Translations under genes and position numbers: made by a program
Origin: Chara braunii
Lineage: Eukaryota; Streptophyta; Charophyceae; Charales; Characeae
NCBI GenBank assembly: GCA_003427395.1
Contig: BFEA01000544.1
Span: 688,847-718,503 of the forward strand
Length of the DNA stretch: 29,657 nt
Direction of reading: 5' to 3'
Part shown: piece after piece, positions 9,463 through 18,341 of the stretch
Layout of the letters: each line of letters opens with the position of its first letter
Numbering within the stretch: position 1 is the first letter of the stretch
The notes under the pieces: generated by a model
What the model was told of the DNA's origin: nothing
The model's database searches: none
What the model saw: the letters and a program-made list of their open reading frames with translations, nothing else

Positions 9463-10726
9463 TGTGATGACCCGTCCAAACATGGACTGAAACACACGGC
9501 TGATTTCTGAGTTTTGCCCATAGACTGAATGCCTTGCTGAGTTCCCCGCCTGCTACTAAGTCTGTGTGTGCACGCTTGCTGGACTGCATGTCTGTCTGAG
9601 TGCTGGTTGGCTTGAGTGTGTGTGTGGCCATGCCTGTCTGAGTGCTGGTTGGCTTGAGTGTGTGTGTGGCCCACAAGGGCACTTGCTCGTTCATTGGGCC
9701 CTCAGGGCCGGTACTTACCTGTGGCCGTAACATTGAGGGATTGCAGCGGGAAAAACACTCAAGTAGCGGGTAGGCCTTTACCGCACCTTGAAGAGGTAGA
9801 TGTGCGGGTACTGGAGGCCGAGCAGAAGAAGACAAAAGTGGCATTTTTAGAGGCCCAGTAGTTGTAGGTTAGGNTCCAACCAGTCTGAGTCTAGGGCCTG
9901 TACGGGCAATATCAGAGTCTGCAATGATGTTGCTCTCCGAAAGGGAGGATGTACCGGTTGCTTGGAAGGCCGGGCGGCCTGGAAGTCACCGCCCGAAGAG
10001 GCAAGCAGGCCGCTATATCTCCCAGCCGGGCGAAGAGCCCGGCCTCGTTCTCGGTGTGCAAGTTTGGCGACACACTGGTTGGAGCGCCAGTTGGAGCAGC
10101 GCTATCTGGAGCAGCGCTGCTGAGGGAAGGAGAAGGACAAGGAGGAGGAAGCAGGACAGGAAGGGGGAGGAGCGCCAGGGGTACTTACCTGGCTATGGTG
10201 GCAAGCATCTTCATCACCTTGGTGGGCGCTGCAGCAGGGAGTCTCCAACTGGGGAGAGCTACACCAAGAAGCTACAAGGCAGAGTTGGGCATGGCAGCCT
10301 GAGTTGGAGCAGCCATAGCTGCTTTGGGTTGTCCTTTGGGCATCTGGGCAAGGCCTAGTAGTCCGCCACAGCCTCGGCCTATGATGATGAAGGGAGGAAG
10401 AGGCGGCCATGGCTATGGTGGACCTCAAGTGATGCCGGCAGTAGAAGAGGAACTCGGACATTGATTCTGGATCAGCCATTCAACATTGTATTATTATTTC
10501 TTGTATGAATAAGAGAAGGGGGAGATAAGGAGGAGGAGATTGTGGGGCAAAGAAGAAGAGCCTTGTCATCTGTCTATGCTGGTGTACATCATCTTCTTCT
10601 TCTTTCTTACTTCTTCTTCTTCTTCTAATCCTCTCTCTCGTCTCAAGTTCATTCATTTCTTTCTGCAATTGGACGGCATTGTACTATCTGAGGATGGGTA
10701 TCTCGAAATTGGTCAGGATCTTAACA
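9463..10726 (+). repeat. Element 2, 5' LTR
   Basis: It starts TGTGATGACCC and ends GATCTTAACA, matching 18337-19622 along its whole length. It includes a 42-bp tandem repeat (two copies within 9592-9671), a CT-rich tract near 10594-10640 and an ambiguous base N at 9874. There the 3' LTR has 16 more bases, so the N may mark an unresolved gap. Open frames inside it are LTR shadows, not genes. Confidence 0.95.
9592..9671 (+). repeat. 42-bp tandem repeat within the LTR
   Basis: CTGTCTGAGTGCTGGTTGGC followed by a TG-rich tail starts at 9592 and again at 9634. The same pair is present in the 3' LTR near 18466-18545, so the duplication predates this insertion. Confidence 0.9.
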
Positions 10727-10727
10727 T

Positions 10728-10739
10728 TGGTATCAGAGC
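10728..10739 (+). other. Primer-binding site of element 2
   Basis: TGGTATCAGAGC lies one base after the 5' LTR end. It is the classic plant LTR-retrotransposon site complementary to the 3' end of initiator tRNA-Met, where minus-strand DNA synthesis is primed. It fixes the element's orientation as +. Confidence 0.93.
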
Positions 10740-12248
10740 GGATTCTACGTGCTGTTGAGAGTTGACTTTGCTGCCCTAACCCTAACCTAAGTGGTTGAGG
10801 GCAACACTTAGGGTTAGGGTTGGATGTAAGGGAAGTGGGGCAGTGTGGCTAAGGGAAGCTGCCCCCACCTGGTTAGGTCATGTGGGGTCGACATTGAACC
10901 TAACCAGGTTGCTTGAGAGTGAGATTAGGGTGGCGAGACATTTCGAGGAGACTCCATGTGGCAATTTGAGAGAGGCAACAGTGAGAGGCACCCGCACCTG
11001 GAATCTGATTCAAGGGAGACACTTGGCAACTTAAGGGCTGCCCTCAAGTAGGCGAGCTTGAGGGTCAGCGCCACTCAGCATCTACGGACTGCAAGTTGCT
11101 ACTTGGTTCTTCAGCATCGACGGAGGATCCGGCGTTGCACTTTGGTGTTGGAGTCAGACCCTCCTAGGAGATAGGACACTAGTGTAGGGGTAGCGTTAGA
11201 GGGGTCAGGGGGATCACATGAGAGGGGGGTGAGTTCTATTCATCTCGAAGCTCAAGGCCACTCGGGTAAGTGTCGTGCACCTACGGGATGCCCATGTGTG
11301 TGTGCATGGTATGGATTGTCCTGCTGGGGTTACTCTGGGATTCTTTTCCTACTCCTCTGTGGTCTTGATTGTGTGATTGAATGTGTGTGATCTACCTACT
11401 CACCTGATGGATGGAGAAACGAAGTATCTTGATTTGAATGCCGATTCTTTCTACAGTGCTTTGTCTTTTCATCTCTGAACGGTTGTAGTCTGTAGGTTCT
11501 GCCGGAAGTTGAAATTTTGTTTTTCGGTGCGGTAGAAACTAAACTAAGTCCATGTGGGACTCCTCTTGGTTGGGACCTGGTCGCAGCCTACGTGGGACCT
11601 CTGGGACAAAGTGGGACTGGGCCCAAACAAGAAGAGTCCTTCGGGCCCAAATCTGTTAGGCATTAGTCCATTGTCTTCCTGACTGAGATACGGAGTTCAT
11701 TCTTCTTGGATTAGGACACCCACTGGCGAGGGGATCTCGGCTGAGACGTTTCGCATGCTTTTGGTTGCACCGTCCATAGCTTGACTCGCACCCTGTACAC
11801 CACTCAATTCTCCATTGTTGCATTTAGTCACTCATTGTCTGATTTGCTGCACGGTCACGGAGCTGGTCAGACTGGACTCGAGAGGACCTCGTATGCAGTC
11901 TGATCAGACTGGGTCGCTGGATCGGACCTCTCATGTGAATTTGTTTGCTTTGGGTTTGCTGCTCTCTAAGTCCAAATGAAATGCCGCTCCGGCTAGGAGT
12001 TCTACCTTCTCTTCTCTGAGTTTTTCAGTCTGTTTCTATGAGTTCATTTCTGATATCCGTGGAGACTCGCAACCAGAAAGAAGAGAGAGAGAAAAGGAAG
12101 AGAGGGAAAGTGACCGTCTAGGTGGGCAAGGACTGGGAAACGGAGTGTTCGTCCAAGCGAAAAGGGGAGTATACCTGTTGAGAGTCTGGTTGATTCTTTT
12201 GCTGATTGGCGTCTCCCCGATCCACCTGCCAACGACAAAGGTCCGAAA
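10740..12248 (+). other. Element 2 untranslated leader
   Basis: About 1.5 kb between primer site and gag without a supported gene. It has a hairpin of telomere-like repeats at 10774-10821, a splice-donor-like GGTAAGT at 11265-11271, a short frame for a hydrophobic 26-residue peptide at 11288-11368, and a perfect palindrome AGTCTGATCAGACT at 11897-11910. Leaders of this kind usually hold packaging and dimerisation signals; none is proven here. Confidence 0.6.
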
Positions 12249-13821
12249 ATGGCCCAGCCACGGCTAACCTCAGTCCAGTGGAAGGCCCTATTAGATGCAG
12301 CCAGCAATGCAGAGAAACCGTATCTGCAAGCACTCCTAGATAGTGCCATCAAAAGGGAATAAGAGACAGAAAAGGAGAGGAAGGAATTGCTGCTGAAAAG
12401 TCAGGAGGCCATCTTGGAAACTGTCCCCTCGCTGACCAAAGAGCAGTGTGGGGAACAACTGCAGTCCATACTCACCGCTATCGTCAACGTCCGGAGCCTT
12501 GAAGATCATACCACTCAGATCGTCGACGTCTTCGCAAAATTGCGGACACTTCAGGAGGATCTACTGAGATGACCGGCAAGTACCGTGACTTTATGGTAGA
12601 GGTTGTTGCGCTGCGACATGCCCAAGTGGCCAACCCTCTTCCTCTGCCCCCTGGTTCCGGAGCTGCAATTGTAACTAACCTTGCCCCTCTTACCGTATCT
12701 TCTTCTACGTTTTCCTTGACTGTGATGGCAAACCCCTGGGGACCTGCAACAGGTGCAGATTCCGTTGTTGCTGTAACAAGCAACGAGGCAGGGAATTTTG
12801 CAATTGTTGCAGCCCCAAGATCTGAACCAGCAGGTGCTGGGCCCAACCACGCCGGTCCCTATGTCGACCGAAAGGCGGTGCAAATACCATCTAAGTACGA
12901 CGGCAAAGAGGATATTGAATCCTGGATCAGTTCCATGAGGGCATACTTCGAAGTTCTGGGTACTCAACCTGAGACCAAGTCCGTGATCATGGGAATAATG
13001 TCGAGCCGATTGTACGGGGCTTCCTAGAAGTCTAAGCTACGCGAGTTGGGGTTCCCAAAATAGAACTAATAAGGTGGCTTAAGGCCACCCCGGTTGCCTC
13101 CCTCGACGAATTCCTCATTGCGCAATACATGGATCCACACGCGGCAGCAAGGGCAAGAAGCCAGCTTGATAAAATCAAACGCAGCAAGTGGACGGGCTAG
13201 ACTTACCTCAACAAGATGTTTGTTACACCCATATTAGAACTGACTGATCAATCATGCTTGGATGTGGTCAAAGGCGCGGTTCCCACCAGCTTCACAAATC
13301 GCCTAGGCAGGGACTTCATTGCGTACACTGACTGGTTCACTCTGATGAAGGTCATAGTCAGTCTCGAGGCGATAGACCTCGTCTCCACAGAAGGCAGCAA
13401 AAAGCCCATGGGCGGCAGGCAGTTCAAAGGCAGCGGCCGTTTTGCTCTGCATGACCTGCTGGAGGCTGAAGAGGAGGCCGATGCAGATGACCCCACTCTT
13501 GGTGACGACCAAGAACGGGATACTGGTACAGCCTGTTCGTCAGCCCATGAGTCTGATGTAAACCAAGAAGAAGAAAAATTTACTACTGCCAATGCAAGGG
13601 GACCGAATCAGAATGCGAGGAAGAACTATGTCCAACTACCCAAGGGAGTTAAAATCCCAGCAAAAGCGGAGAATGCGGCCACTAAACCATGGGTCGACCT
13701 CCCGATCACTAAAAATGACTGGCGGGGTAGACTCAAGAAGGGGGTATGCCTGCATTGCCAGAAACCGAACCATGAGGTACAGGATTGCTATAGGCTGCAG
13801 GGAAACCAGACCCGGGCGTAG
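12249..13821 (+). pseudogene. gag: Element 2 gag, broken by stops and frameshifts
   Basis: Gag particle protein. The ATG at 12249 opens a helical N-terminal part in frame 3 with a TAA at 12360. Reading then moves to frame 2 at an ATGA overlap near 12569-12572. This part carries the start of a capsid-type domain (VQIPSKYDGKEDIESWISSM) up to about 13027. It moves to frame 1 near 13030-13060, with a TAG at 13198 that fits CAG to TAG. The last part has an acidic linker and a CCHC zinc knuckle (CLHCQKPNHEVQDC) 18-31 codons before the stop at 13819-13821. Much shorter than element 1 gag, it lacks the long Lys/Glu coiled coil. Confidence 0.8.
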
Positions 13822-14388
13822 AGTCGATTTCAGCACACTCTACAGCAAGGGAGACTGAATTTGATGCACATCAGCAGTCCTCCCTTGAAGCCCAATCATC
13901 TGCTGAAGCCAAGGCTGAAGTGTGTATTGTTTTGCATGTCGAGCCTTGGGAGGAATTTTGGACGGTCAACTTCCACTACCACTTGGAGCATTGGGCTGAG
14001 ATGAAACAGCAACGTGCCCAAGGGACAGTGAAGTTGATCTTCTTTAAACTTCTTATAAACCATCGCTATCTCCGTGTTTTGATTGACTGTGGTGCTACGA
14101 CTAACTTCATGTCACCTCATGGGGTACGCAAAGTGGGCTTGGGAATTAAGCAAGTGGCCTTGCAGAACCCTTGCCGAACCCAAGTTGGCAACAAAGAAGT
14201 TCTCTTCTACGCATGTAGTCAAATGTGTGCGCACTACCTTTGACAAGGACAAAATTGTCACCCACGTGTTGACCTTCTATGTCGTTGACAAGTGCCCCTT
14301 CGACGTTGTCCTTGGCTTGGGCTTGTGTGCAGTCCCAATGCGTATGAACCAAGTGGAAGGAGTCACTTTTCATGTTCAAAGATGCTAA
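13791..14388 (+). pseudogene. pol: Element 2 pol, part 1: protease
   Basis: Pol opens in frame 3, -1 relative to the end of gag. After a charged linker comes the aspartic protease, with active-site motif DCGAT at 14085-14099 (Cys where most have Ser or Thr). A frameshift around 14180-14240 moves the rest into frame 1, which holds the FDVVLG motif (14299-14316) near the protease C-terminus. Further decay near 14330-14370 moves the next part into frame 2. The product would mature the Gag-Pol polyprotein. Confidence 0.78.
13800..13859 (+). promoter_or_regulatory. Probable -1 ribosomal frameshift signal (GGGAAAC plus pseudoknot)
   Basis: In gag phase the sequence reads G GGA AAC at 13800-13806, a canonical X XXY YYZ slippery heptamer. 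After 11 bases, GTAGAGT (13818-13824) can pair with ACTCTAC (13837-13843). Within the loop, TTCAG (13829-13833) can pair with CTGAA (13855-13859), giving an H-type pseudoknot. Slipping back one base leads exactly into the open pol frame, which is free of stops from 13791. The gag stop follows at 13819. Efficiency and use cannot be judged from sequence. Confidence 0.65.
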
Positions 14389-15467
14389 AGGGAACGAGCT
14401 TCTCGTCCTCTTGGATGAGAAGCACGAGTCCCCAGTGACTTTTATGAATGCTATGAAGTTCTGCAAGAAATGGCGCAAGCACAAAGAGGACAAACAGTTG
14501 TATGTTACCTTTGTTCATCTTACCCATGTGCCATCTACTTTTGCGGTTAATACCACTACTACTTCAGCTAGTGATTCTACATCTAGTACTTCTACTTCTA
14601 GCACCTCTACTTCTTTACCTTTTACTAGTCCAAATGATCCTACTTCGTATTCGGGCGCCTCTATTCGCGACCTGCGACCCGATCTAGGTGATCCCTTTGC
14701 TGATCCTCCACCCCCACCAGTTCCACCAAACATCCAAAACCTACTCGATCGGTTCCCAGAAGTTCTGGTCGAGCCACGTGGAGTCCCCACACGATCGGTC
14801 CAACACACCATTGAGTTGGTCGAGGGTGCTGTTCCTCCAAAGGGCTACGTATATCGAATGGGACCCGACGAGTTGGAGGAACTCCGGTGACAGATTGATG
14901 AAATGATTGACAAAGTGTGGATCAAGTCTAGTGAGTCTGAATTTGGTGCTCTTGTTTTGTTTGTTTCGAAGAAAGGAGGCAAGCTCCACATGTGTATTGA
15001 CTATTGCGGTCTAAACCGCATCACAAGAAAGAACGTCTATCCATTGCCCCGCATAGATGACTTGCTTGATGCCGCAGGTGGGTGCAAGGTCTTTTCCAAG
15101 ACCGATCTCAAGTCTGGCTACCACCAGATTGAAGTCAATCCTGCGGACCAGCACAAGACTGCGTTCAAAACACGCGATGGGCTTTACGAGTTTACCGCCC
15201 TTCGGTCTCACGAACGCACCGGCCACCTTCCAAAGCCTCATGGACAAGGTCCTCTGCGAACAGATTGGCCGGTTCGTGGTGGTATACCTCGATGATATAC
15301 TAATCTTCAGCAAATCCATGGAGGAACACCTCAAGCACATCGAGGAAGTGTTCACTATCCTCAAGAAAATGCAACTCCATCTCAACCTAGAGAAATCTGA
15401 GTTTGGGAAGGATAGTGTCATCTATCTTGGGCATCGGCCGTTTGCTGCAGGGGGCAACCAAGGTTGA
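14372..15467 (+). pseudogene. pol: Element 2 pol, part 2: reverse transcriptase
   Basis: A Ser/Thr/Pro-rich linker leads into RT. In frame 2 there is a TGA at 14888 (fits CGA to TGA), then CIDYCGLN, where the family has DYR (again a possible C-to-T), and [10 protein letters not shown]. Just before the [12 protein letters not shown] motif a few bases have been lost near 15200 and reading moves to frame 3. That frame carries the catalytic YLDD box at 15285-15296 and continues to about 15467. Order and motifs match element 1 RT closely. Confidence 0.87.
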
Positions 15468-16465
15468 GGTCATACGCAATTGGCCTCAACCCGTGAACGT
15501 TCGCGAACTGTGCTCTTTTCTTGGTCTCGCGTCATACTATCGAAAGTTTGTGCCCCGCTTCTCCATTGTTGCTCGTCCATTGTTACGGTTGACAAGTAAA
15601 AATGCTCCCTATTCTTGGGACACCGCTTGCACGAACGCCTTTCGAGCTTTGAAAGAAGCCTTGGTAAGTTACCCAGGACTCCGCCTTGCAGATCCCAAAC
15701 TGACATCCGTAGTTACTACGTATGCAAGTCCGTATGGAATCGGCGCAGTGCTGCAGCAAGATGACGACGATGGCCTATGACCGCTCGAATATTACAGCAA
15801 ACGCATGCCCAACGAAAAGGTAGTCACTTCCACCTACATGTGCGAGCTCTATGCTTTGCGTATGGCTTTGGACCATTGGAAACACTATCTTTTGGGACGC
15901 CACTTCAAAGTGTTCTCAGATCATGAGACTCTGAATTGGATCAAGGAGCAAACTACCCTGTCCCCTATGTTACTTCGCTGGTTCCATGAAATTGACATTT
16001 TTGAATTTGAGAGCTCTATGCTTTGCGTATGGCTTTAGACCATTGGAAACACTATCTTTTGGGACGCCACTTCAAAGTGTTCTCAGGTCATGAGACTCTG
16101 AATTGGATCAAGGAGCAAACTACCCTGTCCCCTATGTTACTTCGCTGGTTCCATGAAATTGACATTTTTGAATTTGAGTTGAGACACAAAAAGGGTTGTT
16201 ACAATCGAGTTGCCGATGCATTGTCTCGCCACCCTGAGTACATGACTTGCCTTGTGAAAGCCTACGACCTCCGGAAGAAATTGAGGAGGAGCTCGCAGAG
16301 CACACAACCAAGGATCCGGAGCTTAGTCCCATCCTTGAGCGGCTGCGGGCTGACCCTAGCGGTCAACCTGATTTTCGCGAGTATGGAGGATTGATTTTCC
16401 GTCGCTACGGGAAACACGACCGCTTGTGTGTGCCCAACCATGAGCCTCTCCGCACGCACTTTCTG
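15440..16465 (+). pseudogene. pol: Element 2 pol, part 3: RT thumb/connection and RNase H
   Basis: Frame 1 carries LCSFLGLASYYRKF and the RNase H region, with a TGA at 15778 that fits CGA to TGA. Active-site positions are visible: TTYA replaces the usual TTDA (catalytic Asp lost), the glutamate is changed in the CELYAL context but kept, and SDHETL holds the later Asp. A 167-bp tandem duplication then repeats this last part. After it, frame 3 reads on to VADALSRH, and a shift near 16255 leads to frame 2. That frame ends at the solo-LTR insertion, at the start of the integrase zinc domain (LCVPNHEPLRTHF). Confidence 0.85.
15844..16177 (+). repeat. 167-bp tandem duplication in RNase H
   Basis: Bases 15844-16010 (starting GAGCTCTATGC) recur at 16011-16177 with only two visible differences, both A/G (GGACC to AGACC, and AGATC to AGGTC). 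Since 167 is not a multiple of three, the copy shifts the frame. It repeats the segment from ELYAL to the EFE before the linker. Confidence 0.95.
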
Positions 16466-16949
16466 TGTAGCGAGCGCGAGGCTGAGGGAGACAGGGAGAG
16501 CCGAGGGAGAGGGAGAGAGAAGGAGAGAGTGAGAGCACACACACGCACTCACTCACTCGACACGATTGAGGGTCGGACGCAGACACAGTGGCAAGGACAC
16601 AAAGTCGAAGTTTTGGATTCCGAATGCTGAAACAGGAGCAAGTCACACTGAGTACGAGTACAGCAGCTGAAACTGGTAGGAGACTGGTCCCCGTACCGTA
16701 CGGGGAGCCGGTATGAGTACCGGTGACATGTACGGTACCAGGGCCATTTTTGCAAAAGCCCCAAGGACAGAACTAAAAAATGCGGCATTTGAAAGTGGCG
16801 CGCGAATTGCAGCATGGCGCCAGTTGTCCAAAATCCGACGGTACCAAAGGAGGGGCTTGGAAAAAAGGTGCCAGGCCAAAAACGGGATGCAGCAGAAACA
16901 ATGAAAAGTAGACCAGGGATCGAGACCTGGTGGAGTCGGTAACATTCTG
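16461..16949. mobile_element. Solo-LTR-like insertion (16466-16944) with TTCTG target duplication
   Basis: The sequence 16466-16944 (479 bp) begins TGTAGCGAG and ends CGGTAACA. It is flanked by TTCTG at 16461-16465 and 16945-16949. Removing the insert and one TTCTG joins the integrase frame exactly (THFL to DLAHG), so the boundaries are well supported. TGT...ACA ends plus a 5-bp duplication are what a solo LTR leaves. It holds GA-rich DNA and several GGTAC/GTACC motifs, no coding sequence, and no relatedness to the other LTRs here. Orientation is not determined. A non-autonomous element of another class is possible. Confidence 0.82.
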
Positions 16950-18341
16950 GATTTGGCTCATGGCCGGAGCGGACACTTCGGCATGGCAAAGATGTACGCA
17001 AATCTGCTGAGACAGTTTGATTGGCCTGGCATGAAAGGGACTTCTTAAAAGTTTGTGGCTGAATGTCAAGTCTGTCAACGAATCAAACCATGCAGACAAA
17101 AGCCCATGGGGCTACTAACACCCCTTCCCATTCCCGATGGTCCCCGGGAGTCCGTCTCCGTCGACTTCACCGACCTGGGAAAGGTAAGTAAGAACTACTC
17201 ACAAGTCATGGTGATTGTTGACCGATTCTCTAAGTTCCTTAATCTGATTCCTTTGCCACCTCACGCTCCAACAGAATTAGTGATCCATGCGTTCAAACCG
17301 AAGTACATTCTGCAGTTCGAAACCCCGAAGACTCTTGTGAGCGATCGGGATCCGCGCTTCATTAGTACTAAATGGAAGGACTTCACGTCTCAACTAGGGA
17401 TCAGGCTGTGTATGACATCTGGCCGATACCCCGAAGCCAATGGTTTGGCTGAGGAGATCAACTAGACTGTGTTTCAACTTCTCCGCGCCTTGATTATTCC
17501 GGATCAGGAAACATGGGATGAAGAGTTGTATTTCGTTAAGGGGTTGTTCAACAACTCCATCCATTCTGCCACCGGCATGACACCCAACAGGTTGCATTAC
17601 GGTTGGCAGATCCGTAATCCGCTCTCCTACCTATTCCCTGAGCAGCCAGTTGGCTTAACACCCGGCAGGCCTGGCTTCAGGGCCAAGTATGATGGTTTGC
17701 TCAAGGTTGCCATTGCAACAATGACCAAGCGACAGCACGCCATGATCCATCATGCAAACAAGAGGTGTCGACCGTCGGATATTCAGGTAGGAAGCTATGT
17801 CTGGGTCAAGATGTCTGAATTTTCAGAAGAAGAGGGAGTCTCTCGTTAACTTTTCCGACTTTATTATGGTCCGTGGGAAGTTTTGGATGTGATTGGCGAA
17901 GATCATTTTGGCCCTTTGTACGTAGTTGATGTGCCAGCCCATCTGCGCACATACCCCGTGTTCCACGCATCAACACTATACCTCCATCGTGACGCTACGA
18001 CGTTCGATTATCGCGAAGACATGATCCCTCGTCCAATAAAAGGTGGGCATGAGATAGACAGAATTAAACAGCACGTAGGGAAGGGACGCAACAGACAGTA
18101 CCAGCCGTTGGACGATCTGTACTGGATTTCCAAGCAAGAACTGTTATGCAGCGCACCACGGGTTGTTAAGGCCTACGAGCGACAAATCGCAGCTAACGCT
18201 ACTCCTAAGATCTCCGCAAGGCTCACTGCGACAGAGTATTATAGAACCTCTTTGCCTTGCTTGCTTACAATGCGTTTGTCGAGGACTCGGAATGAGTTAC
18301 TCGCTCGAAGGGACCTCGCCCTTAAGGGGGGGGTAGTGTGA
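16950..18341 (+). pseudogene. pol: Element 2 pol, part 4: integrase with degenerate chromodomain
   Basis: All in frame 3, interrupted by TAA at 17046, TAG at 17463 and TAA at 17847; each fits CAA or CAG losing its C. The zinc domain has GHFG...CQVCQ. The core has SVDFTD, SDRDPRF and, at the Glu position, PEANGLAEEIN, so all three catalytic acids remain. The C-terminal part shows YYGPWEVLDV and TYPVFHASTL, then HEIDRI...YWISKQELL and VVKAYER, a chromodomain-like tail related to that of element 1. The last codons run through the polypurine tract, and the stop TGA (18339-18341) lies inside the 3' LTR. Confidence 0.9.
18321..18336 (+). other. Polypurine tract of element 2
   Basis: CTTAAGGGGGGGGTAG directly precedes the 3' LTR. 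An A/G run here primes plus-strand DNA synthesis. It also encodes the last residues of the integrase reading frame, so coding and priming functions overlap. Confidence 0.8.

Noticed and set aside
9374-10479. Several open frames repeated at 18239-19374
   Set aside because: They occur in both LTRs of element 2 and are LTR sequence, not genes.
10774-10821. Interstitial telomere array
   Set aside because: Only two units on each side, arranged as inverted arms; better seen as a hairpin.
16917-16935. Pol III B box in GGATCGAGACC near the end of the 479-bp insertion, suggesting a SINE
   Set aside because: It lies at the far end with no A box upstream, and TGT...ACA ends with a 5-bp duplication fit a solo LTR better.
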